7,522 nucleotides of DNA, from contig CAYMHT010000129.1 in assembly GCA_964390305.1 (NCBI GenBank), forward strand, positions 1 through 7,522, given 5' to 3'. Positions 1-7,015 of this stretch are shown one piece after another (the stretch's first letter is position 1; every line of letters begins with the position of its first letter). This DNA comes from SKLM01 sp964390305 (lineage in GTDB: Bacteria; Chloroflexota; Anaerolineae; B4-G1). A program made the position numbers and the translations under genes. The notes below the pieces were generated by a model, which made no database searches, had not been told where the DNA came from, and saw nothing but the letters and a program-made list of their open reading frames with translations.

Positions 1-1
1 T

Positions 2-235
2 GGGGAACTGAGGGCCCTCGCCGCGTGCCGCGACTACCGCGAGCAACTGGGGCAGGCAGTTCTCCTCGGCCTGGAGTACCTGGTAGCGGCCGACATCATC
101 CGCACCGTGGCGGTGCGCCCCACATTTAGCAGCGTGGGCATTCTGGGAGCTATCGTCGCTATTCGAACATTCCTCAGCTTCGCGCTGGAGGTGGAGATTG
201 AAGGGCGCCTACCCTGGAGGGTCGGGGAGAAATGA
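2..235 (+). CDS. DUF1622 family membrane protein, 3' part only
   Basis: This is the C-terminal 77 residues of a small membrane protein whose 5' end lies beyond the window; reading is open from base 2 to a TGA at 233-235. Visible are two hydrophobic stretches (about residues 18-38 and 43-62), the first containing LGLEYLVAADIIRTVAV and the second ending in IRTFLSFALEVEIEG, followed by a short polar tail. That pattern (LEYLVAADIIRT ... RTFLS..LEVEIEGR) is what I recognise as the conserved end of the DUF1622 family, which are inner-membrane proteins of roughly 110-130 residues with no assigned function. It is the only + strand gene here and faces dinB tail to tail. The family call is confident from recall of the motif; the role is unknown. 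Being short and lacking an internal start, it would be missed by start-based ORF calling. Confidence 0.85.
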   Translation, partial: GELRALAACRDYREQLGQAVLLGLEYLVAADIIRTVAVRPTFSSVGILGAIVAIRTFLSFALEVEIEGRLPWRVGEK

Positions 236-292
236 ACACGCCCAGCCCGGGAAGCAGCGATCATCACACGCTTTACAGCCAGCAATTCCCCT

Positions 293-1435
293 TCAAAACA
301 ACGGCATCTGGCCCGTCGGCGGGGTCAGATCGGAGCCTGCCACACCCAGCAATCGAACCGGTCGTCCGGATTCCCAGGCTTGCTCAAGCAGCACCCGTGC
401 CGCTCGGTAGATGTGCACCTCCTCATCTGTGGGCACGTCCAGGCTCATCTGGCGGGTCAGTGTCTCGAAATCAGCGTAGCGCAACTTGATCGCTATCGTC
501 GCCGCCGCTACGCCACTCCGCTCCAGCCGCTGCGCCACGCTCTGGCTCAACTTCCAGAGCTCGCGCTTCAGCGTTTCCAGGTCGCGCAGGTCCCTGCTGA
601 ACGTCGTCTCCCGGCTCACCGACTTCCGTTCGTGTTCTCTCACGACCGGACGTGGGTCGATACCCCGAGCCCGCCGGGCCATCGCCGCGCCGTGTTCGCC
701 GAACCGCGCCGCCAATTCCTGCTCGGACCGTTGCGCGAGGTCCCCGACGGTGGTCACGCCCATGTCTGCCAGCTTTTGCGCAGTGACCGGACCGATCCCC
801 CAGATAGCCCGCACCGGCAAGGGCTCCAAGAATGCCGCCTCTTCACCCGGGCGCACGACGGTGAGCCCACCCGGTTTCTCGTAGTCCGAGGCTACTTTCG
901 CCACCAGCTTATTGGTCGCCACGCCCAGCGACGCGGAGAGCCTCACCTCATCCCGCACTCGCTGTCGCAGCCGCCTCGCGACCAACGCCGCCTCCTCCCA
1001 CAGGTCGATCTGTTCCGTGAGATCGAGGTAAGCCTCGTCGATGCTGATCTTCTCGACCAGGGCGGTTGCCTCGTGCAGAATCGCCATCACCCGTCGCGAG
1101 TACTCTCGGTACAGGTCAAAGCGAGGCGGAAGCACGACCGCCTGAGGGCAAAGCCGCACGGCCTGGACCATGGGCATCGCCGAATGGACACCGTACTCCC
1201 GCGCCGCGTAGGAGGCGGTCGCCACAACCCCCCTGCTCTCAGGGCGCCCGCCCACCAAGATCGGTTTGCCCGTCAGGCTTGGGTTCTCCCGCAACTCCAC
1301 GGCGGCGTAGAAGGCATCCAAATCCAGGTGTACGATGGCACGATGACGCTCTGAGGGCGAAGGCCTGGAATCGGCCCGCTCTTCTTGCTGTGGGAGGGGC
1401 TCAAGACCGAGCGGTAACCTCGCCTTCTGGGTCAA
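293..1435 (-). CDS. dinB: DNA polymerase IV (Y-family, DinB)
   Basis: Error-prone translesion DNA polymerase acting at stalled forks. In the 380-residue product, the palm begins at HLDLDAFY with metal-binding Asp38, and SIDEAYLD supplies Asp133 and Glu134. Tyr43 sits at the steric-gate position that excludes ribonucleotides (Phe in E. coli DinB, Tyr in Dpo4). LGVATNKLVAKVASD (about 170-184) and the thumb helix-hairpin-helix around WGIGPVTAQKLADMG (from 212) follow, then the little-finger domain (about 260-365). The protein ends in GQMPLF, matching the QxxLF beta-clamp binding motif. I chose the TTG at 1433-1435: it has AGGAGG seven bases upstream and is the last possible ATG/GTG/TTG start before the palm; the next TTG falls inside the catalytic motif. 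An earlier in-frame TTG at 1508-1510 would add 25 residues but has no ribosome site. Either start leaves an unusual polar, Pro/Glu-rich N-terminal leader before the catalytic domain. It lies about 90 bases downstream of ftsK on the same strand. Function is certain by motif; start is probable. Confidence 0.95.
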   Translation of the reverse strand: MTQKARLPLGLEPLPQQEERADSRPSPSERHRAIVHLDLDAFYAAVELRENPSLTGKPILVGGRPESRGVVATASYAAREYGVHSAMPMVQAVRLCPQAVVLPPRFDLYREYSRRVMAILHEATALVEKISIDEAYLDLTEQIDLWEEAALVARRLRQRVRDEVRLSASLGVATNKLVAKVASDYEKPGGLTVVRPGEEAAFLEPLPVRAIWGIGPVTAQKLADMGVTTVGDLAQRSEQELAARFGEHGAAMARRARGIDPRPVVREHERKSVSRETTFSRDLRDLETLKRELWKLSQSVAQRLERSGVAAATIAIKLRYADFETLTRQMSLDVPTDEEVHIYRAARVLLEQAWESGRPVRLLGVAGSDLTPPTGQMPLF

Positions 1436-1442
1436 CTCACCG

Positions 1443-1448
1443 CCTCCT
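1443..1448 (-). promoter_or_regulatory. Ribosome binding site deciding the dinB start
   Basis: On the minus strand this reads AGGAGG, a perfect Shine-Dalgarno core, seven bases before the TTG at 1433-1435. The longer reading from 1510 has no comparable site, so this fixes the preferred start. Confidence 0.75.
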
Positions 1449-1525
1449 CTTCCCCAACGTCGCTCGGTCGCTGGCGATAGTGGCAATGGGGGTAGTTGTT
1501 GGGGACTCAACGACGATCAGATTCA

Positions 1526-3712
1526 TCAAGAGGCAACGTCAGACGAACCCTCGTCCTCATCATCGTGTCCGATGAGCACATCCCGCCTGCGTCCGCCCCC
1601 CACAGGGGGCCCGATGATCTCTAACTCTGTCATCACTTCCATCAGGCGCGCGGCACGTGGATAGCCGACGTGAAGACGGCGCTGCAGGAGGGAAGCAGAG
1701 GCACTGCCCCGCTTCTTCACCAGCGAGATCGCTCGCTGCAGCATCTCCTCGTCGACGTAGTCCGGGTCGAACTCGTCGTCTTTCGACGCCTCGGGGGGCT
1801 CCGGTGGCATCATCTGCTTCCAGGGGCTCTTTTCATCGACAAGCCCGATCTCCTTGCGCCAGAAAGCGATGACTCGATCCAGTTCGTCCGGCGACACATA
1901 ACAGCCTTGCACGCGGACTGGATGACCGGCATCCGCGGCCAGATACAGCATGTCCCCGTCGCCCAAGAGCGTCTCGGCGCCGGGCACATCCAAGATGACC
2001 CGCGAATCGACCTGGCTGGCGGTGGCGAAAGAGATCCGGGCCGGGAAATTGGCTTTGATCAGCCCCGTGACCACGTCGGTGCTCGGGCGCTGGGTGGCCA
2101 CGACCAGGTGAATGCCCGTCGCACGGCCCATCTGAGCAACGCGGCACAGTAACTGCTCGACCGCCTCGGGCGCCAGCATCATCAGATCGGCCAGCTCGTC
2201 GATCAAGACAACGATACGAGGTAGCGTTGGCTCGTCCTTCTTCACCATCTTACGGTTGTAGTCATCCAGGTGGCGCGCCGACGCGTCAGCAAAGCGCTTG
2301 TAGCGCTCGTCCATCTCAAGCGCCACCCACCGGAGCACCTTGACGACCCGCTCCAGGTCTACCTCGACCTCACCATAGAGGTGCGGAAGCCCGTTGAAGC
2401 GGACCAATTCCACCATCTTGGGATCGATCATGACCAACCGTAGCTCGTCTGGCGCGTTGTTGCAGATCAAGCAGGTCGAGATGGCCTTGATGCATACCGA
2501 CTTTCCAGAGCCGGTCGTCCCGGCAATCAGCAAGTGCGGCATTCTGGTCAGATCCGCCACAACCGCCTGACCGGCGACGTCGTGACCCAGAGCGATAGCC
2601 AGCGGCGAGTCGAGGCGCTGGAACGGCTCTGATTCCATCACCTCGCGGACGGTCACCACCTGCACCTGCTGGTTGGGCACCTCGATGCCCACGAAGGGAC
2701 GTCCGGGCACGGGAGCTTCGACGCGGAGGCGGGGCGTCGCCAAGGCCAACGCGAGGTCAGCCGCCCGCTGACTTATCTGCTGTACACGTACCTTGCGCTC
2801 GCTCGAGCGTGCGCGCTCCATGAAGCCCGGCTCGACCCCGAACTGGGTGACCGTGGGGCCCATCCGCACCTCCACGACCTCCACGGGAAGACCGAACTGC
2901 GCCAGCGTCTCCTTGATGATACGCGACTTGCGGCGAATCTCCTTGTCCGTGAGCGGGGGACCCTCGGCTTCATCGAGCACGGTCAGCGGCGGCAACGTCG
3001 ACCCGCGTCGCGGGGGACGCGACTTGCGCGCTGAGGCGGTGCGCGACTTCTCTCCAGAAGAAGGCGGAGCAGGCTGCTTTCCCATCGAGCGATCCCCCCC
3101 TGCTGGCGGAGGCTCTTCAGGAGCGGACGACTCACGCCTTAACTGCGCCCTGGCTCGGCGGGCCCGATAGGAAGCGATGCCTCCCTGCACCACCCGTACA
3201 GTCCGCTTGAGATCAGTGAGGGTCACGTCAAAGCTGAGCGCTAGGCCCAGGGTCAGGAAAACGCCCAGAATGAAGATGGTGGGGAGCCATCCCAGGTACG
3301 TAGAGAGAAAGATCGACAGGCCCCAGCCGACCAACCCGCCACCCGAACTCCGCTCCACCAGCGACCACGGGTCGCCCCGACCAAGCACCGAGTGCGTCAG
3401 GCCAAGGAGGCTGAAGAAGACCAGCTCCATGCCGACGAAGGGACGCCACCGCCAATGGATGGCTCGATCCAAGAGGTACTGGAGCCACAGGAGGCCGGCG
3501 AGGGTAATTGACGCCCCCACAGGGTAGACACCCCACCCTACCAGGTAGCGCAAGAAGCCGATCCACGCATTGGCCCAACGACCATCGGTCACCCCAAACA
3601 CTGCCAGCAGCGTGATCGCCCCCACCGCGACGACCAGCAGGGCGAGTACCTCCTGGAGCAGCGGACTGGCTAGTATCTCACCTGCCTGCCAGCGGTCCTT
3701 CCTCTTGGTCAT
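1526..3712 (-). CDS. ftsK: FtsK/SpoIIIE-family DNA translocase
   Basis: Hexameric, membrane-anchored ATP-driven motor that pumps double-stranded DNA during chromosome segregation at the division septum. The 728-residue protein has four or five hydrophobic segments at the N-terminus (about 20-40, 57-78, 88-107, 119-155). A basic, Pro/Ser-rich linker (about 172-235) follows, then the alpha/beta motor. Walker A is GTTGSGKS (388-395) and Walker B is VVLIDELADL (Asp495, Glu496). VATQRPSTDVVTGLIKANFP (529-548) is the typical family motif. The C-terminal winged-helix gamma domain (about 643-706, ending near GGGRRRDVLI) normally reads oriented DNA motifs and contacts XerD recombinase. A short acidic tail closes it. 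Length is in the usual 700-900 range and all modules look intact. The ATG lies 6 bases after the S1 gene's stop, and the GAGGAA inside that gene's last codons can serve as ribosome site, implying translational coupling. dinB follows downstream. Confidence 0.97.
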   Translation of the reverse strand: MTKRKDRWQAGEILASPLLQEVLALLVVAVGAITLLAVFGVTDGRWANAWIGFLRYLVGWGVYPVGASITLAGLLWLQYLLDRAIHWRWRPFVGMELVFFSLLGLTHSVLGRGDPWSLVERSSGGGLVGWGLSIFLSTYLGWLPTIFILGVFLTLGLALSFDVTLTDLKRTVRVVQGGIASYRARRARAQLRRESSAPEEPPPAGGDRSMGKQPAPPSSGEKSRTASARKSRPPRRGSTLPPLTVLDEAEGPPLTDKEIRRKSRIIKETLAQFGLPVEVVEVRMGPTVTQFGVEPGFMERARSSERKVRVQQISQRAADLALALATPRLRVEAPVPGRPFVGIEVPNQQVQVVTVREVMESEPFQRLDSPLAIALGHDVAGQAVVADLTRMPHLLIAGTTGSGKSVCIKAISTCLICNNAPDELRLVMIDPKMVELVRFNGLPHLYGEVEVDLERVVKVLRWVALEMDERYKRFADASARHLDDYNRKMVKKDEPTLPRIVVLIDELADLMMLAPEAVEQLLCRVAQMGRATGIHLVVATQRPSTDVVTGLIKANFPARISFATASQVDSRVILDVPGAETLLGDGDMLYLAADAGHPVRVQGCYVSPDELDRVIAFWRKEIGLVDEKSPWKQMMPPEPPEASKDDEFDPDYVDEEMLQRAISLVKKRGSASASLLQRRLHVGYPRAARLMEVMTELEIIGPPVGGGRRRDVLIGHDDEDEGSSDVAS

Positions 3713-3718
3713 CTTCCA

Positions 3719-4753
3719 CTATTCCTCGGCGATCGTTCCGCCATCCCCGGTCTGAGTTGCACCTGGAGCAGCCTCGCTGGTCCGTCGTTCCTCGAGCCTG
3801 AGGCCCATCCGGCGCCGTGCCCTGTCTATACTGAGCACTTCGACCAACACGCGATCACCCTCCTGTAGCACATCGTGCGGATCGCAGGGGTTGCCTGCGC
3901 TCAACTCCGAAACGTGGATCAGACCCTCGAGTCCCTCCTCCACCTGAACAAAAGCACCGAAATCGACCAAATGAGTGACGGTGCCCTCCACAACCTGACC
4001 AACTGAATACCGATCTTCAACCGATTCCCAGGGATTAGGCTGGAGGCGCTTGATGCTCAGTCCCACACGCTCACGCTCAGGCTCTACATTTAACACGTAG
4101 ACGTCCACCGCTTGTCCGGCATCAAGGACGTCACCGGGATGGGCCACCCTACCCCAAGAAAGCTCGGAGATGTGAACCAGACCCTCAAACCCTCCTAAAT
4201 CGACGAAAGCCCCAAAGGAACAGAGGTTGGTTACGCGACCGCGACAGACCTCACCCGGCTGAAGGTCGCTCAACAACTGCTCGCGATGTCCATTATCGAC
4301 ACGGGTTGCTCGCTCCGACAGGACAAAGCGATCGGTGTCCGGGTCCAGCTCGATGATCTTGAGCGGCAACCTGGTTCCAATGAAACGTCGCAGTTCCTCC
4401 TGTCGCTCCTCCTCTGCTGACGGTGTGAGGTCCAGAAGATGGGAGGCGGGGACAAACCCCCGGAGACTCTTCCAGCCCACGAGAAGCCCACCACGGTTAC
4501 ACCCGACCACTGGCAGCTCCAGAGTCTCCCCCTCAGCCATCAAGGCCCGCGCCTCTTCCCACGCATCGTCTACACCACTCGATTCGTCGGCCTCCCCCGG
4601 GGTCTCTGCAAGTTCTCGAATATCCTCATCCCACAAGCCAGCCTGACTGGCACTGGGCGCAGCTCTTCCGTTCTCGCCATCGCGCAAGAGCGCCTGCCAA
4701 TACTCCTCGCTCAGCGGCGCGTCAGGAGGAATCCATTCTCCCCTCTGCCCCAT
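3719..4753 (-). CDS. S1 RNA-binding domain protein (three S1 motifs, ribosomal protein S1-like)
   Basis: The 344-residue protein carries three S1 (OB-fold) RNA-binding domains. The first (about 68-140) is divergent but keeps GGLLVGWKSLRGFVPASHL. The second (about 156-226) has SFGAFVDLGGFEGLVHISEL and the third (about 241-311) DFGAFVQVEEGLEGLIHVSEL, both near consensus. An acidic, low-complexity region (about 1-65) precedes them and a short Gly/Thr-rich tail follows. Canonical ribosomal protein S1 of proteobacteria has six S1 domains; forms with three or four occur in other phyla and are usually annotated as 30S protein S1. Whether this one sits on the ribosome and helps recruit mRNA, or acts as a general RNA-binding factor, cannot be decided from sequence, so I give no symbol. 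The ATG has AGGAGG ten bases upstream. It is the first gene of a tight pair with ftsK. S1-domain content is certain; the exact role is an inference. Confidence 0.92.
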   Translation of the reverse strand: MGQRGEWIPPDAPLSEEYWQALLRDGENGRAAPSASQAGLWDEDIRELAETPGEADESSGVDDAWEEARALMAEGETLELPVVGCNRGGLLVGWKSLRGFVPASHLLDLTPSAEEERQEELRRFIGTRLPLKIIELDPDTDRFVLSERATRVDNGHREQLLSDLQPGEVCRGRVTNLCSFGAFVDLGGFEGLVHISELSWGRVAHPGDVLDAGQAVDVYVLNVEPERERVGLSIKRLQPNPWESVEDRYSVGQVVEGTVTHLVDFGAFVQVEEGLEGLIHVSELSAGNPCDPHDVLQEGDRVLVEVLSIDRARRRMGLRLEERRTSEAAPGATQTGDGGTIAEE

Positions 4754-4763
4754 AATCCTCTAG

Positions 4764-4769
4764 CCTCCT
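4764..4769 (-). promoter_or_regulatory. Ribosome binding site of the S1-domain gene
   Basis: Reads AGGAGG on the minus strand, ten bases before the ATG at 4751-4753. It overlaps the stop codon of a possible 29-30 codon reading frame in the leader (4768-4860). Confidence 0.65.
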
Positions 4770-4857
4770 ACCGTCCCACCCGGTCCTTCTCTGCACTGCC
4801 CTTTGCCGCCAGCTTCCTGGTCGTCTCGCTATCCCGCCAGGCCAGTACTTCAACCAC
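4768..4857 (-). CDS. Possible 29-codon leader reading frame (speculative)
   Basis: In the 112-base gap between the membrane regulator and the S1 gene, a GTG at 4857 (or one codon earlier at 4860) opens a frame ending with TAG at 4768-4770. The product would be a short, charged peptide containing EVLAWRDSETTRKLAAKG. AGGA lies about six bases before the GTG at 4857. The stop abuts the Shine-Dalgarno of the S1 gene, an arrangement that can couple translation of a leader to the next gene. I recognise no family, and a frame of this length in GC-rich DNA is easily open by chance. Held as a low-confidence candidate only. Confidence 0.15.
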   Translation of the reverse strand: MVEVLAWRDSETTRKLAAKGSAEKDRVGR

Positions 4858-4865
4858 CACCCGTC

Positions 4866-6857
4866 CTATTCTCGCTTGACCTGCTCGTGATTTCTCAACT
4901 CCTCCCGTTCCATCTCCGCCACCATCTCCGCCGCCGCTCTGATGGCAACGCGTTGCTTGCGATACAGGTTCGATTCACTCATTGCCAGGCGCTTCGCCAC
5001 CTCTCGCACCTTGAGTCCCTGAAGGAACTTCAGGTCGAGAATGTTGTACAGAACCCATGCCGGCGCTGTCATCTTGCGCTCCCCTTCCGGTCGCAGTCGC
5101 TCAATCGCCTCACGGAGCACAGACCGAAGCGCCTTCATCGCACTCCCATCCTGTTCGCGGGTTGCGCGCTCCACGACCTCAAGAGCCATCAACGGGTTTG
5201 TCGTCAGCTTGGGACCGCCCCAGTAGTGCTTCAATGCGTCCCTCACCCACTCGCGAAGCTCGCTCGACTCCACCAAGTCGAACCCAGAAAGCGCATCGTC
5301 GCCAACGTAATGGACCATGCTGCGCCGCCGCTGAATGTCCTCGATCTCTGGCATGATGCGCTCCAGAGCGCTGAAGAGGCCCTGCTGGAGTTGCCGGTCC
5401 TCGAGGGCCGCTGCCGCCTGGGCAAGCAGATTCTCCACCCCTTGCTGCTCCTCTGGTGTCAGGTTCGGCTCGGGGGCCCGGGCTGCTATGCCAAGCACGC
5501 CCAAGATGACATCCCTGTCGTGAGTGGCGCGCAGGGGGGCAAGCCAGTAGCCATTCCAGACAAATAGATCGCCGTACCGCTCCAGTCGGCGCGAATCTGA
5601 AGGCACCCCGCTGTCGCCGATCGCCTGTTGCTGATCGCTCACGTCTGTGCGTACCTGGCCCAGAGACGCCTGCCAAGCTTCGAGTGAGAGGCCGTCGGAG
5701 TAACCAGGTTCCAGGTCTCCGCACGCAACCTCCAGATGCGGCTCTCCATCATCCACGACGGCCACGAAGGCGGTGTTGACGCGCAGCAGCTCACAGAGGG
5801 CTGTCAGGACGTTTTCCAGGAACTGATGGAGGTCCGTAGATGTGAGCAGGCGGCTAGAGAGCTGCTGGATCCATTCAATCTCCTCCCGATCCTCACGATA
5901 GAGCGCACGGTCGATCAGCGGCTTCGCAAGCTCAATGCCGATCTGCAAGAGCAGGATCACGCCAACCACGCCAAAAAGCATGACGCGCCGGCTGGGCAGA
6001 CCCAGCCATCCCTCCGCTTGAGACGCCGCCACGATGACGAGCACCACGAGGGTGGCCACAAATGGTCCGCGCAGGAGGAAGTGGACTAAGCGATGCTTCA
6101 CCACCCGATCAGGCGTGAGAGCACCAAAGGAAACCACACTGTACGAGAGAACGACCAGCATCATCCCTACACCAACGTTCCCCACGAGCAGCACAAGCCA
6201 GAGCACAACGCCCGACATCGAGGCCGGCCATCCGACGAACAGCAGATAGGGGAAGACGCCGGCTGCTGGCGCCGCGAAGCTGGCAGCCAGATAGGACATG
6301 CGCCGCCGTGAGGTCGAGGTCAGGCAGCGTTCACGCGCCCGCAAGACGTTGGCCGCCCCCCAGCTGACGGCGGCGGTGAAATAGAGTGTGAAGACGGGGA
6401 AAAACGGGCCGGGAAGCAGGTGCGCCGCCCGATGGGTCAGCAAGCCGTCCTGCACGATCAAGTCGCTGAACGCCACTCCTACCAGCAGGAGCGCGCTGAT
6501 CACGTAGCTCACGCGAATGGCGATCGTCTGAAAGTTACTTCGCTCTCCCGTCGTGGCCAGTAGCGCGTGAGAGACGTTCAGGTAGGCTGCGGGCGCAAAG
6601 GCGATGCCAACCCACTGGATCTCCAGCCACGGCCTTGCCGCCTGCCAGTCCTCGACGCCAGACAGTGCCAGATCGACAAAATAGGTCACCAAGACACAGC
6701 CGAGCAGGAGGGCGAACGTCCGAGCGACGTTGTTGCGCCGGCTGTAGATGAGCAGATACAGGAGCAGCGCGAAGGAGAAGATGACGATGCCCGAGGTCAG
6801 CACGACGTTGAGCAGCTCAAACAGTCTCTCAATAATCAACACCGATAAGACACCCAC
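4866..6857 (-). CDS. Multi-pass membrane sensor protein with GAF-like region and C-terminal HTH
   Basis: The 663-residue protein begins with about nine hydrophobic segments (roughly 18-38, 46-66, 79-100, 113-133, 151-171, 187-207, 214-241, 263-279, 291-309), the first seven resembling the 7TM sensor module at the front of some histidine kinases. A charged, probably helical linker (313-345) leads to a GAF-like domain (about 335-490; FVAVVDDG, a WLAPLR strand, VILGVLGIAAR and a closing LAQAAAALEDRQL helix). The C-terminal 130 residues contain DALKHYWGG...NPLM (541-556), an AIERLRP helix and a helix-turn-helix near REVAKRLAMSESNLYRKQRVAI (618-639). I see no histidine-kinase H-box or ATPase boxes, no GGDEF, EAL or phosphatase motif, so the output is probably DNA binding directly from the membrane. 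Ligand, target and gene name are unknown. The GTG at 6857 is the first start after an in-frame TAG; its ribosome site is poor. The gene lies upstream of the S1-ftsK-dinB group in the same direction. Confidence 0.85.
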   Translation of the reverse strand: MGVLSVLIIERLFELLNVVLTSGIVIFSFALLLYLLIYSRRNNVARTFALLLGCVLVTYFVDLALSGVEDWQAARPWLEIQWVGIAFAPAAYLNVSHALLATTGERSNFQTIAIRVSYVISALLLVGVAFSDLIVQDGLLTHRAAHLLPGPFFPVFTLYFTAAVSWGAANVLRARERCLTSTSRRRMSYLAASFAAPAAGVFPYLLFVGWPASMSGVVLWLVLLVGNVGVGMMLVVLSYSVVSFGALTPDRVVKHRLVHFLLRGPFVATLVVLVIVAASQAEGWLGLPSRRVMLFGVVGVILLLQIGIELAKPLIDRALYREDREEIEWIQQLSSRLLTSTDLHQFLENVLTALCELLRVNTAFVAVVDDGEPHLEVACGDLEPGYSDGLSLEAWQASLGQVRTDVSDQQQAIGDSGVPSDSRRLERYGDLFVWNGYWLAPLRATHDRDVILGVLGIAARAPEPNLTPEEQQGVENLLAQAAAALEDRQLQQGLFSALERIMPEIEDIQRRRSMVHYVGDDALSGFDLVESSELREWVRDALKHYWGGPKLTTNPLMALEVVERATREQDGSAMKALRSVLREAIERLRPEGERKMTAPAWVLYNILDLKFLQGLKVREVAKRLAMSESNLYRKQRVAIRAAAEMVAEMEREELRNHEQVKRE

Positions 6858-6927
6858 CGACCCACCCTACAAACCCGACCGACGCCAACTCGCCGGGATG
6901 CGGCTGACAGAACAGATCCAGAGCTTC

Positions 6928-6956
6928 TGTACACAACACCGCGCAGCCACTGACAA
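6928..6956 (-). promoter_or_regulatory. Weak candidate promoter for the membrane regulator gene
   Basis: In the 158-base gap before the regulator gene the minus strand reads TTGTCA (6951-6956, five of six matches to the -35 consensus), a 17-base spacer, then TGTACA (6928-6933, only three of six to the -10). It would give a leader of roughly 60 bases. The -10 is poor and promoter rules in this organism are unknown, so this is only a suggestion. No convincing terminator hairpin for the upstream acetyltransferase is visible in the same gap. Confidence 0.2.
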
Positions 6957-7015
6957 ATAACGACCGATTGCCAGTCCCGACCCCACTTGCAGCAAATCAA
7001 AACCAAGAGGAGAGA

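Noticed and set aside
210..225. ACCCT-GG-AGGGT inverted repeat near the end of the DUF1622 gene as a terminator.
   Set aside because: The loop is only two bases, it lies before the stop codon, and no T run follows.
380..1354. A 324-codon open frame on the + strand opposite dinB.
   Set aside because: It lies entirely antisense to a gene with unmistakable polymerase motifs. Its translation is rich in Arg, His and Pro with no domain pattern, as expected for a shadow frame in GC-rich DNA.
4803..5567. A 254-codon open frame on the + strand opposite the end of the membrane regulator.
   Set aside because: Composition (Leu, His, Arg, Cys rich) without recognisable motifs and full overlap with a better-supported gene; treated as a shadow.
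4866..6857. Annotating the membrane regulator as a histidine kinase.
   Set aside because: The N-terminal membrane module and GAF region resemble such kinases, but no phosphoacceptor His motif or N, G1, G2 ATP-binding boxes are visible in the C-terminal part.
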